DNA of 12,055 nt from Beroe ovata (Eukaryota; Ctenophora; Nuda; Beroida; Beroidae). Shown in pieces: positions 1 to 11,901 of the stretch; within the stretch, counting starts at the first letter, position 1; each line of letters opens with the position of its first letter. The stretch covers positions 330,348-342,402 of the forward strand of contig CAMPET010000039.1 in assembly GCA_946803715.1 (NCBI GenBank), given 5' to 3'. A program made the translations under genes and the position numbers. The notes beneath the pieces were generated by a model. It had not been told where the DNA came from. It saw nothing but the letters and a program-made list of their open reading frames with translations, and did no database searches.

Positions 1-24
1 CACACACACACACACACACACACA
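1..24. repeat. (CA)n microsatellite, cut by window start
   Basis: Twelve uninterrupted CA units. The true length is unknown because the window begins inside it. Confidence 0.95.
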
Positions 25-360
25 TATATTATCATAGTGTAGACGATCCACACTGTTATATAACAAGGAAGCTATGTTCCTGCATGCCCTGTGGATGCAA
101 AATGAACAATCCTCCTGTCAACTACAGAGCTCATTACGTCACGTGACATGCGTCACACGTGACACTAGGACCATAATAACCGGTTAAATGCCGTGTTATA
201 TCCTGTTGCGCTATAATTTGTTTCCCGACAAGATTAACTAACACTTGCCTTAGATCGGTGTCAGTACCAAATACTCTTTGTGTTGTTGATGTGAGACTGA
301 GAAGTGAGACTGAGCGAATGTGATATGTGTAAAGAGAGAGGGAGTCAGTAGTAGCGGCGT

Positions 361-411
361 GTGTTGCACGTGTTTTAGGTGTTGCACGTGTTTTAAGTGT
401 TGCACGTGCAG
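361..411. repeat. 18-bp tandem repeat, 2.8 copies, each with CACGTG
   Basis: Units GTGTTGCACGTGTTTTAG at 361-378, a one-base variant at 379-396, and a partial unit at 397-411. Each contains the palindrome CACGTG. The repeat lies in myosin intron 12. Confidence 0.95.
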
Positions 412-960
412 ATTGTTGTAAAGTGGTGACAGAGCAACAAGTTCCCGGACTCAATCATCATCATACCTACAGCTGCTATAGTGATCGTACTATATAGAAC
501 AACACATCTTTCTACAATACTTTACAGCAAGTCTTCACACAATGTTGCTGCAGCAACAGTTTACAACTCGCAGCTTGTGCGAGGCGAGTATTGGAAATTA
601 TGCAAACTAACAATTTAAACAATTTCCAATTTCCATTGTTTTTATTCAACATTCATTCTTCACATTCCATTGCTTCACATTCCATTCTCCAGAATAGCAG
701 TAAACGAGTCAATGTGGATTGTAAGTATTTTGCTTATTCTAAGTCCCACTTCACCCAGTCTGTAACTAGGAGTTAAACATCATGGTGTAAGTGCTGACTA
801 ATGACTGATAAAGTGATAATGCATGGTAGTGTAAGGAAGACTATTCATAGCAGCGAGTCAGGTAGGGAGATGGGGAGTGGAATCGGGACAATTCTTGTGA
901 TAAATCGTGGACAAATTCTCACACGCAACAAGATAAATAACAAGGTTGGAAAACACTCAC

Positions 961-4866
<3,906 letters not shown>

Positions 4867-5792
4867 ACCCTATGAAATTTTCAAAGAATTAGACATTCCA
4901 TAGAATTTGAATTATTTATGGGACTGCCAAATACAGCTTCCTTGTGAACATGAAGGAAAAACTATGACTGCTGTTCTGCTTTTTGTACCCTAATCATGCC
5001 CTAACACCATATTGTTGCCCAGACTCAAGACCAACTCATCATAGAATGAGCCAGTGCTGTAATTCTAATCTGGGCTCTAGGGAACATCCCTCAGAAGCTT
5101 CATATATCATGTCTTGTAAAACAGTTTCTTCTCGGTTTTAAATGCCTGAAACAACTGAAAAACCCTCAACAGGATACAGCTTTCAGATTCAATACAGCTT
5201 GTCCCTACCAGACTCAGAACAATTTTAGCAATTTCAGATAAAATCAGGCTCTTTTCCAAACTAAGCTCTTCTTGATATACTAAACAGGGGTCTGGGGCTA
5301 TCCAGGAGGAAGAGCCTAATCTCTGTCATATTGAGGCTTTAGAGCCAAATACCTAGTCTTTACCTAGCAGCTAGCTAGCCTAAAGCAAAAATCCTTAGAG
5401 ACAATTGAAAAAAATATATCTGGTCAAGAGCTGGAGATAAATGATTCAGAGTGTTGTTACCTAGTTAACCATCATACTAGACAGTTTGATAATTGAAATA
5501 CTAAGTTTTTGAAGATTCAGTGATCTCCAAATCCAAAATGGACACCTTTTCCTACACACTACAACCTACAATGCTATGACATACATAGCAATCAAATTTT
5601 GATCTTGCATATCACTGCCTTCACAGGTATCAGTCATGAAGTTATGAAGGGCAATCTCTGAATGACTGAATTTTATACAGTGTCCAATGAAATAAATGAG
5701 TAATAATAAATGAGTTTTAAACTTATCAACACTACTTATTACAATCAAATTTGAGGTGTTGCAAAAGAAGAGCAGTCCCACACCTCCTAGCA
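4867..5792. other. AT-rich intergenic or retroelement 5' flank
   Basis: Between the myosin start codon and the ORF1-like reading frame I see no protein-like frame on either strand, no RNA gene and no clear repeat. It probably contains the myosin promoter or 5'UTR exon on its left and possibly the 5'UTR of the retroelement on its right; no boundary or target-site duplication is visible. Confidence 0.5.
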
Positions 5793-6564
5793 ATGTTACA
5801 TGGTTTTGAAAGTGATGATGACACTGATATCAGTCACAACTTTACTCCACGCCCTGCCACACCCCCTCACTCAAGCAAGTCAAAGCCACCTCTCACCTCA
5901 AGAACACCATCCACCCCAAAATCACTGAAAGGTTATGATTGTATGCCAGCTAAAGGTAACCCTGTTTGTTCTTCTCCTACTGTTATTAATGACTTTGGTG
6001 TCTGTTCTGCTTGTGGAGATGAGAATGCACTGGATAAATGTGTGTCATGTCTAATGTGTAACAAAAGTTTCCATGCAATTTGTAAGCAAGAAAATGGCGG
6101 TTCTGGTAATGTAATGTGCAACAAAACCTTCCTAGAGCAGTATAACAAACGAGTTGACAAAAAGGACTTGTATTGTGGATCATTTTGCTTTGTTTGTGAC
6201 CCATGCCTTACAGATCATGAACAGAAAAGAGCTGCATCTCTCCAGGAACATGTTCACACATTAGAAAGAAAGATTGAGTCCATGGAGTCAAACATCACTG
6301 AGATCAAAGACCTTCTGGTTGGTCAAAATAAGCATGGTAAAAACACTTCTGCTCAGGTAACTCAGCCAATTTCTCCTGTTATCACTCCTGTTGTCCCCTC
6401 AAACCCATGGTCTGATAAGGAAGGCTTGAAGAAGGTTAAATCCAGAATCCCAGTTATTGTGAAGTTGGACTCTTCTGGTTCAGGTCTCAAAGATGCTGAA
6501 TTGGAAAAGATTGTAACTGATAACAAAATACAGGTCAGTAAAAGTTACAAAAATAAGTCTGGTG
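5793..6564 (+). CDS. Retrotransposon ORF1-like protein with PHD-type finger and coiled coil (3' truncated)
   Basis: The first ATG of an open frame (open from 5721) gives 257 residues up to the N at 6565. Residues 1-65 are Ser/Pro/Thr-rich. A C4HC3 finger follows: C71, C74, C86, C89, H94, C97, C135, C138, with the PHD-typical C-x2-C-x4-H-x2-C centre. Residues 142-175 show heptad hydrophobics (L150, L157, M164, I171) and predict a coiled coil. The last visible part, RIPVIVKLD through NKIQVSKSYKNKSG, looks like the start of a nucleic-acid-binding domain. PHD plus coiled coil is known from ORF1 of CR1-like non-LTR retrotransposons, so an ORF1 is the best guess. No reverse transcriptase is present to confirm it, and a host PHD gene cannot be excluded. 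After the N the frame runs to a stop at 6620, but that stretch looks unrelated. Confidence 0.65.
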
Positions 6565-6565
6565 N
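6565..6565. other. Single N, probable assembly gap
   Basis: The retroelement frame ends in mid-protein here and the following bases show no continuation of it. This looks like a contig join of unknown size rather than one miscalled base. Confidence 0.7.
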
Positions 6566-7204
6566 AAGTTCAAGTATAGCATGCTTTAGCGTCGCTCTCT
6601 ACCCTCACTGGTGGGATTGAATCGTCGGGCAGAATTACTATTGCGCGGCACCGACGGTAGGGAAAACCCTACAATTGTCTTTATTACTGATATGTTCGCA
6701 ATAGGATTGATAGCAGTTGCAGAATTCTGATCATCCTTCATTATGTTTTTCAAAAGGGTGAGAAAATGTCTTTCAATAAGGCAGTAGGCTTTGTTATGAA
6801 ATAACAATTAGATAACTCATTGATCTGGTATAGACATGTCATCTCAATTTATCCTCATGATGAGGAAGTCCTGAATAGGGAAAGAAGCTGAATTTTTCAT
6901 GAGTCCATGGGAATGATCTTATTGAATAACCCCACCTTTCTGAAGATAAGATCAGCCCATACGTGTGCTGTAGTGAGGGTTTGAGATGTGTATGTAATAT
7001 GTATGCTTGAGTGTGTGGCATTGAATAGTCAAGGATATATACGTGTGCTGTAGAGAGGGTATAAGACATGTATGTAATATGTATGCTTGAGTGTGTGGCA
7101 TTGAATAGTCAAGGATATATATCAAATTCATTGCAAATATTTTGTCACTTTCTAGAATAACATCCCACACCCCATTTAGGATGTATTGATGGTAATGTAG
7201 TGAG
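6566..7204 (+). promoter_or_regulatory. Upstream region of the MFSD14 gene (no element pinpointed)
   Basis: This 639-bp stretch must hold the 5'UTR and probably the promoter of the transporter gene if the start codon at 7205 is right. It contains a small GTAGGG/CCCTAC hairpin at 6657-6672 and the 80-bp tandem duplication at 6961-7120. No TATA-like or other site could be assigned with confidence. Confidence 0.4.
6961..7120. repeat. 80-bp tandem duplication, 2 copies
   Basis: Copies at 6961-7040 and 7041-7120 both begin ACGTGTGCTGTAG and end GTCAAGGATATAT. By eye they differ at five positions, all in the first 30 bp, and the last 50 bp are identical. It ends 84 bp before the MFSD14 start codon. 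Confidence 0.97.
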
Positions 7205-7294
7205 ATGTACAACAAGACTAGGAAGAAAGTTGTGAGAGCTGTGCTCAAGCGGAGACGCTCCAGTTCATCATCCAGCACCAACCAGTATGATATG
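7205..7294 (+). CDS. MFSD14: MFSD14 exon 1 (cytoplasmic N-terminus)
   Basis: Thirty codons, rich in Lys/Arg and with a run of six Ser, ending NQYDM before donor GTAAGT. Family members also start with a short basic, poorly conserved tail. Assignment rests on the clean donor, matching phase and the upstream stop. Confidence 0.72.
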
Positions 7295-7946
7295 GTAAGT
7301 GTTGTTCACTGCAAAACCAGATATGTTTAATGTTCGTGGGTGCTACCTATTGTCTGTGATTGCCTTGAAATCGATTTATTTCACTGATCCACTTTCCTCT
7401 GATTATCTAATCTTTGGTATGAACCATCACTGTACATAAAATTGAGATGAATTACTTTTGTAATGCATGCAACATGGAGGTATTAAGAGTTGGTAAAAAT
7501 CACCATTTTGTACTCATCTGAAATTTGATATTAAGCTTTATTTGAGTAAATAAAAGCTCAATAACTTGTGTACCTTCTCGTCCATGGCAATGTATTCATC
7601 CTTGTTAATGTATTCATCATTGAATAAAGGTCGCATAATGTGTCACGTGATAATCATTGTCTACTCTAATAACAGGTGTTATTGTTGAAAAAGAACACTG
7701 CTCACACACCGCTATCTCTATATCCATTGACTTGGCCGGTGGGCCATATGTGTGTATTATGTAACAAGTTCCAATACTCACTGCATATCACAGGGTTGGG
7801 GCAGGCCGAGTGTCCTACACGCGGTGATTGTGATATTCCTGGAGTTCTTTGCTTGGGGACTTCTTACTGTTCCCGTGGTGAATGTCATGGCACAGGCTTT
7901 CCCGTCCTACACTTTCCTCATGAACGGTCTTATCCAGGGAGTCAAG
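7205..7946 (+). CDS. MFSD14: MFSD14 (HIAT1) family major facilitator transporter, first 81 residues (2 exons, 3' partial)
   Basis: A multi-pass membrane protein of the major facilitator superfamily; the family is associated with intracellular membranes, and its substrate is not established here. Exons 7205-7294 and 7794-7946 join in phase 0 (ATG|GTAAGT and CACAG|GGT). Exon 1 gives a basic, Ser-rich cytoplasmic tail (KTRKKVV, KRRRSSSSSS). Exon 2 gives GWGRPSVLHAVIVIFLEFF, then AWGLLTVPVV and FPSYTFLMNGLIQGVK. The second block matches the first transmembrane helix and following loop of vertebrate MFSD14A/B almost residue for residue (PSV-x-HAVIVIFLEFFAWGLLT, FLMNGLIQGVK). The expected continuation (GLLSFLSAPLIG) is not found downstream, so the next intron exceeds 4.1 kb. 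The start is the first ATG after an in-frame TAA at 7193; exon 1 is not conserved and therefore less certain than exon 2. Confidence 0.92.
7295..7793 (+). other. MFSD14 intron 1
   Basis: A 499-bp GT-AG intron. It contains one TCACGTGA site near 7642 and a small duplicated AATGTATTCATC motif near 7589-7620. An open frame through 7676-7966 is a shadow of exon 2 in another frame. Confidence 0.8.
7794..7946 (+). CDS. MFSD14: MFSD14 exon 2 (transmembrane helix 1)
   Basis: Fifty-one codons starting after ATATCACAG and ending AAG|GTAAGA. They carry the first transmembrane segment and the strongly conserved FLMNGLIQGVK loop. Confidence 0.96.
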
Positions 7947-8161
7947 GTAAGATGAGCATATTATAGTGTACCCTCGTGAACAATCCCTAACTTGTAGATC
8001 AGTACATACGGTACATATCATAATCAAAGGAGCAGTCATTGAATGTATTGCCCATTGTTAATTTCCCTTCTGTCTTCCCTCAATCAAACTAATCCCACTA
8101 CACAATGGTATGATCACCCATATCAATCTCTACAATACTACAATATACCGTTAGCTGTGGG
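7947..8161 (+). other. Start of MFSD14 intron 2, unique sequence
   Basis: Unique AT-rich DNA between the exon 2 donor and the first copy of the large repeat. Nothing recognisable. Confidence 0.6.
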
Positions 8162-8403
8162 TTGGAGTGAGTGAGCAGGGCAGCTAAAGTGTTCACTGTG
8201 AGATGATTCATGATTGAACATCGTATCTGACCAGGACAATTTACTACATTTCATTATAATATTATCATTCCGTACAGTGAATCACTGTTTTCAGCCGCGC
8301 TCCGATATCCACAATATTTGATTACACATTCATCCAATAACCTAATAAATTGCAACATCAGGAACCTATCTATCCGAATAAGGCATGACAATATTTTACT
8401 ATC

Positions 8404-8423
8404 TGTACATTGTACAATGTACA
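8404..8423. repeat. Perfect 20-bp palindrome (copy 1)
   Basis: TGTACATTGTACAATGTACA is its own reverse complement. It is followed to about 8460 by further overlapping GTACATTGTAC and ACGTATA palindromic pieces, so this stretch can fold into cruciforms. Confidence 0.97.
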
Positions 8424-8866
8424 TTGTACATACGTATAACGTACATTGTACAACGTATATCGCTTCATATATATATTCAGATTTCTGTAACGAAGTGGTA
8501 ACATTGTAACATGATATTCTAAGGAGAGTTTTGCAAACCAATTCGATGATAAAATGTAATGAGCACTGTGCAATATGCAATGTGGATGTGTGTAATGTGT
8601 ATACACAATAATACATGTGTGCGTAGGTATATGTACATGTATACGTAGGTGTATATGTGTGTGTCTACTATCTATGAGTTAATGTGACTAATGACTATAA
8701 TATTAGTCGATAATATTAGTCGATACTCAATGCTGATGATGCTATTCATCTCAATTGGACCAGTTTAACCGCCGGCGCTCTCTATTGCAACTGAAGATTT
8801 GGGACAGTGATAATTCAATTGCGTATCTTATCATGTACCATCATAGCCATAGAGCTCTGGGTAACT

Positions 8867-8968
8867 GTACGAAATATCCAACTTCTAGAATACACAACAG
8901 AATTGTTGGGTATTCGCGACGTTGGGTATTCCCGACATTGGGTATTCTAGAAGTTGGGTATTCCGTAC
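8867..8968. repeat. Hairpin with four 16-bp repeats (copy 1)
   Basis: The right half is four direct 16-mers at 8905, 8921, 8937 and 8953, of the form GTTGGGTATTCNCGAC. The left half, from GTAC at 8867, is the reverse complement of the outer units (CCAACTTCTAGAATAC) but lacks one inner piece. The outer ends GTACG/CCGTAC pair. Confidence 0.93.
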
Positions 8969-8988
8969 CCTAATCGAGCTCTGTTGTC

Positions 8989-9427
8989 GGCAGTCTGGAG
9001 GAAATTCGACCCTAAAAAGCGTACGTCTTCTTTTTCATTGAAACAGCGCCCAACAGCGGACTAAAATATCGATAAATCAGACGTACACTTTTTAGAGGTA
9101 GACAGTACAGAATACCAAACTATTACAACACCTTGACTGGCCAACAGAACTTTTGTTGTGTCATTCGATTAGTTGCCTTATTCGATATGCCTCTCCAAAT
9201 TCCAATAGCAGTTGCAGTAACCTTTTTTCCACACGGACATCCACCAAGGGGTTGTGAAATTTGGGTATTCTGTAATGCGATCCTTTTTTGAGAGGACGAG
9301 TTCGCTTTAAAGAGTTCGCTAAAAGAGTTCGCTTTAGAAGCGGACGTCCGCTGTTTCAATCCATGTCCTTTTTTTTGATGAAAGAGCGGGCGTCTGCTTT
9401 TAAGGGCCGAACTTCCTTCAGACTGCC
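8989..9427. mobile_element. Foldback/MITE-like element with long inverted repeats (copy 1)
   Basis: The left end GGCAGTCTGGAGGAAATTCG and the right end (reverse complement GGCAGTCTGAAGGAAGTTCG) form terminal inverted repeats. They continue for about 65 bp through (C)CCT-AAAAGC, ACG, TTTCAT and AAACAGCGGAC blocks. Inside, TACAGAATACC near 9110 pairs with GGGTATTCTGTA near 9263, so the arms extend to roughly 150 bp each. The right arm carries three GAGTTCGCTTTA-like units at 9298-9336, a local expansion. No transposase is encoded, as usual for MITEs. No target-site duplication is visible at the ends, so the superfamily is open. Confidence 0.75.
9298..9336. repeat. Three 12-14-bp tandem units GAGTTCGCTTTA
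   Basis: Units start at 9298, 9312 and 9325. Copy 2 has only one related unit, so the expansion is specific to copy 1. Confidence 0.9.
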
Positions 9428-9748
9428 CTGCTAATTGCCTCATTTTAATGTCATCAATTTTTGACGACAGTTATCGGAGGGATAGTATGAATTGCAATAG
9501 AAAGAATTGCTGTGGAACATTCTATATACACGGTAATTTCTTTATTTGGGGCAATCATATTACAGGCAAATTTCTCTATTATGGATCTATTACTGATCCA
9601 TGATGAACTATCTTTTCTGTATGACAGTTCTCTGACCACTCTTATGTGAGACAGGTTTTTGCATTCCACTGAATTTATTTCATATCAGACTGTTAGAAAT
9701 CATATTACAGACTGTCATTTACAGTACAATTATCAAGTGTACAGAAAG

Positions 9749-9774
9749 CTGTAACGTACAGCTGTAACGTACAG
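9749..9774. repeat. 13-bp tandem duplication CTGTAACGTACAG
   Basis: Two perfect adjacent units in copy 1, where copy 2 (near 11809) has a single form. Each unit begins CTGT and ends ACAG, so each is partly self-complementary. Confidence 0.92.
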
Positions 9775-9836
9775 AAAGCTTCCGTGCCATAAATCAATTA
9801 CGAGTTGATGTTTTTCGGGACTTGTGTCAAAAGTGT

Positions 9837-9837
9837 N
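9837..9837. other. Single N at junction of the two large repeat copies
   Basis: The N sits exactly where copy 1 ends and copy 2 begins. This is the pattern left when two overlapping contig ends are scaffolded without merging. Confidence 0.75.
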
Positions 9838-9879
9838 TTGGAGTGAGTAGGTTGGAGTGAGTAGGTTGGAGTGAGTAGG
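9838..9879. repeat. Three 14-bp tandem units TTGGAGTGAGTAGG
   Basis: Perfect units at 9838, 9852 and 9866, at the very start of copy 2 and directly after the N. Confidence 0.96.
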
Positions 9880-10107
9880 GCCCTGAGTTAGCAGGGCAGC
9901 TGAAGTGTTCACTGTTCACTGTGAGATGAATCATGATTGAACATCGTATATGACCAGGACAATTTACTACATTCCGTTCAGTGAATCACTGTTTTCAGCC
10001 GCGCTCCAATATCCACAATATTTGATTACACATTCATCCAATAACCTAATAAATTGCAACATCAGGAACCTATCTGTCCGAATAAGGCATGACAAAATTT
10101 AACTATC

Positions 10108-10127
10108 TGTACATTGTACAATGTACA
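10108..10127. repeat. Perfect 20-bp palindrome (copy 2)
   Basis: Identical to the palindrome of copy 1. The neighbouring ACGTA-rich part has diverged slightly, while this core is unchanged. Confidence 0.97.
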
Positions 10128-10552
10128 TTGTACATACGTAGGACGTACATTGTACAACGTATATCGCTTCATATATATATATACTGATTTCTGTAATGAA
10201 GTGGTAACATTGTAACATGATATTCTAAGAAGAGTTTTGCAAACCAATGCGATGATAAAATGCAATGAGCACTGTGCAATATGCAATGTGCATGTGTGTA
10301 ATGTGTATGAACACACATGTAACGTGTCATATGTATACGTAGGTATATGTGTGTGTCTAGTGTCTACTATCTATGAGTTAATGTGACTAATGACTAATAT
10401 TAGTCGATACTCAATGCTGATGATGCTATTCATCTCAATCGGACCGGTTTAACCTATGCACCGCTCTCTATTGCAACTGAAGATTTGCGACAGCGATAAT
10501 TCAATTTCATATCTTATCGTGTACCATCATAGCCATAGAGCTCTGGGTAACA

Positions 10553-10670
10553 GTACGGAATTCCCAACTTCTAGAATACCCAATGTCGCGAACACCCAAC
10601 AGAATTGTTGGGTTTTCGCGACGTTGGGTATCCCCGACATTGGGTATTCTAGACGTTGGGTATTCCGTAC
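10553..10670. repeat. Hairpin with four 16-bp repeats (copy 2)
   Basis: Direct 16-mers begin at 10607, 10623, 10639 and 10655. The left arm here is more complete than in copy 1: it retains an extra CCCAATGTCGCGAACA block, giving nearly the full inverted arm. Confidence 0.93.
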
Positions 10671-10690
10671 CCTAATCGAGCTCCGTTGTC

Positions 10691-11093
10691 GGCAGTCTGG
10701 AGGAAATTCGACCCTAAAAAGCGTACGTTTTCTTTTTCATTGAAACAGCGGACTACAATATCGATAAATCAGACGTTCGCTATTTAGAGGTAGACAGTAC
10801 AGAATATCAAACTATTACACCACCTTGACTGACCAACAGAATTTTTGTTGTGTCATTCGATTTGTTGTCTCATTCGCTATGCCTCTCAAAATTCCAATAG
10901 CAGTTGCAGTAACCTTTTTTCCACACGGACATCCACCAAGGGGTTGTGAAAGTTGGGTGTTCTGTACTGCGATCCTTTTTTGAAAGGATGAGTCCACTTT
11001 CAGAAGCGGACGTCCGCTGTTTCAATCCATGTCCGCTGTTTTGATGAAAGAGCGGGCGTCCGCTTTTAAGGGCCGATTTTCCTCCAGACTGCC
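10691..11093. mobile_element. Foldback/MITE-like element with long inverted repeats (copy 2)
   Basis: The ends match better than in copy 1: GGCAGTCTGGAGGAAA on the left against GGCAGTCTGGAGGAAAA on the right strand, then CCCT-AAAAGC and AAACAGCGGAC on both arms. The GAGTTCGC expansion of copy 1 is absent. It probably stems from the same original insertion, because the flanks are homologous. Confidence 0.78.
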
Positions 11094-11347
11094 CTGCTGA
11101 TTGCCTCATTTCAATGTCATTAATTTTTGACGACAGTTATCGGAAGGGTAATATGAATTGCAATAGAAAGAATTGCTGTGAAACATTCTATATACACGGT
11201 AATTTCTCTATTTGGGGCAATCATATTACAGACAAATTTCTCTATTATGGATCTATCACTGATCCATGATGAACTGTCTTTTCTGTATGACAGTTCTCTG
11301 ACCAGTCTTATGTGAGACAAGTTTTTGCATTCCACTGAATTTAATTC

Positions 11348-11623
11348 ATATCAGACTGTTATTGGTATCAGACTGGTGTATTGGTATCAGTCAGAGGATC
11401 CCGGGGCAAATCCTCTCGCGATCGCGAAGTGCCAATTTCTGATATTTCGTTCAATCTCATTCCAGACGGGATGAAGGGAAATGCCAGATTTTCCTAACTT
11501 AGAACGGTGCTGGCCATTGGGATTTGCGTTTCGTTTCAGTCATTCTTCGGTTATTCGGACGTTTTCTATTGTATATTGTCATTGTAATGTTGTATGATTT
11601 AGACATTGTATATCAGACTGTTA
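11348..11623. mobile_element. 248-bp insertion with 14-bp flanking direct repeats, SINE-like
   Basis: The insert 11362-11609 is bracketed by ATATCAGACTGTTA at 11348-11361 and 11610-11623. The same 14-mer occurs once, uninterrupted, in copy 1 (9682-9695). The start TGGTATCAGACTGG resembles a pol III A box, and GGGGCAAATCC about 28 bases on matches the B box at 9 of 11 positions. The tail has several ATTGT units instead of poly(A). This fits a tRNA-derived SINE, but the box matches are degenerate. It also holds a 7-bp-stem hairpin (11393-11416) and the 12-bp palindrome TCGCGATCGCGA (11416-11427). Confidence 0.6.
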
Positions 11624-11641
11624 GAAATCATATTACAGACT

Positions 11642-11797
11642 GTCATTTACAGTACTTCATATACTTCATATATTATCATTCTTTAAAAAATATTCAGTAA
11701 CAGATTGGAGGTGAAATAAACTATATTCACAAGTGTAAAAACTATATTTCAATTCTTATGCCATTGTTCGTATGTGAAAAAAAGTCATTTACAGTAC
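11642..11797 (+). mobile_element. 128-bp retroposed fragment with A7 tail and 14-bp target-site duplication
   Basis: The insert 11656-11783 ends in GTGAAAAAAA and is bracketed by GTCATTTACAGTAC (11642-11655 and 11784-11797). Copy 1 has the empty site with one copy of this 14-mer at 9714-9727. A short A tail plus a 14-bp duplication is the signature of target-primed reverse transcription, so this is most likely a 5'-truncated LINE or a SINE fragment. The body matches nothing I recognise. Confidence 0.8.
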
Positions 11798-11868
11798 AAT
11801 TATCAAGTGTAACGTACAGAAAGCTTCCGTGCCATGAATCAATTACGAGTTGATGTTTTTCGTGACAT

Positions 11869-11901
11869 GTGACGAAAGTGTGACGAAAGTGTGACGGAAA
11901 C
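11869..11901. repeat. Three 11-bp tandem units GTGACGAAAGT
   Basis: Units at 11869 and 11880 are perfect and the unit at 11891 is GTGACGGAAAC. They mark the right edge of similarity between the two large repeat copies. The window's last bases (GTGTGACGGA) resemble the same motif. Confidence 0.92.

Larger units (their letters stand above)
1..960 (-). other. Partial myosin intron 12
   Basis: The 960 bases after the exon 12 donor hold no recognisable myosin exon. They contain a CA microsatellite at the edge, paired CACGTG motifs near 143 and 156, an 18-bp tandem repeat at 361-411, and short open frames without protein-like composition. Confidence 0.75.
8162..9836. repeat. Large repeat, copy 1 (~1.68 kb)
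   Basis: It begins TTGGAGTGAG and ends just before the N at 9837. It aligns along its whole length with 9838-11880, about 95 percent identical by eye in the stretch after GAATCACTG. Differences are small indels, local tandem expansions, and two larger insertions present only in copy 2. It contains no convincing coding sequence. It could be a tandem duplicate, two neighbouring copies of a composite element, or one allele of a locus represented twice. Confidence 0.93.
9838..11880. repeat. Large repeat, copy 2 (~2.04 kb, with two insertions)
   Basis: The counterpart of 8162-9836. It opens with three 14-bp units TTGGAGTGAGTAGG where copy 1 has one, and is longer because of inserts at 11362-11609 and 11656-11783. 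The similarity ends in the GTGACGAAAGT repeats near 11870-11880. Confidence 0.93.

Noticed and set aside
134-454. 106-codon open frame on the minus strand
   Set aside because: A large part is translation of the 18-bp tandem repeat and Thr/Ser-rich low-complexity DNA; it contains no myosin motif.
6586-6807. 73-codon minus-strand frame upstream of MFSD14
   Set aside because: It has no recognisable domain, its composition matches the surrounding non-coding DNA, and nothing supports a start or splice site.
7676-7793. Possible extra MFSD14 exon starting after AACAG at 7675
   Set aside because: Reading through to 7793 puts exon 2 out of frame. The acceptor at 7793 joins exon 1 directly in phase and matches the family.
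8254-8616. Open frames on both strands, with counterparts at 10062-10316
   Set aside because: They translate the TGTACA palindromes and GT-rich DNA. The two copies differ by frame-breaking indels, which argues against coding constraint.
8905-8968. Regular 16-bp repeats considered as a CRISPR array
   Set aside because: The units are directly adjacent without spacers, are part of a palindrome, and lie in an intron-bearing animal-type gene.
9123-9443. Minus-strand frame through the foldback element (also near 10870-11109)
   Set aside because: It covers inverted-repeat DNA, resembles no transposase, and the two copies diverge in frame and length.
11395-11406. GGATCCCGGGG resembling a cloning polylinker
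   Set aside because: Only two adjoining restriction-like sites match, the flanks are not vector sequence, and the stretch forms a natural hairpin inside an insertion with target duplications.
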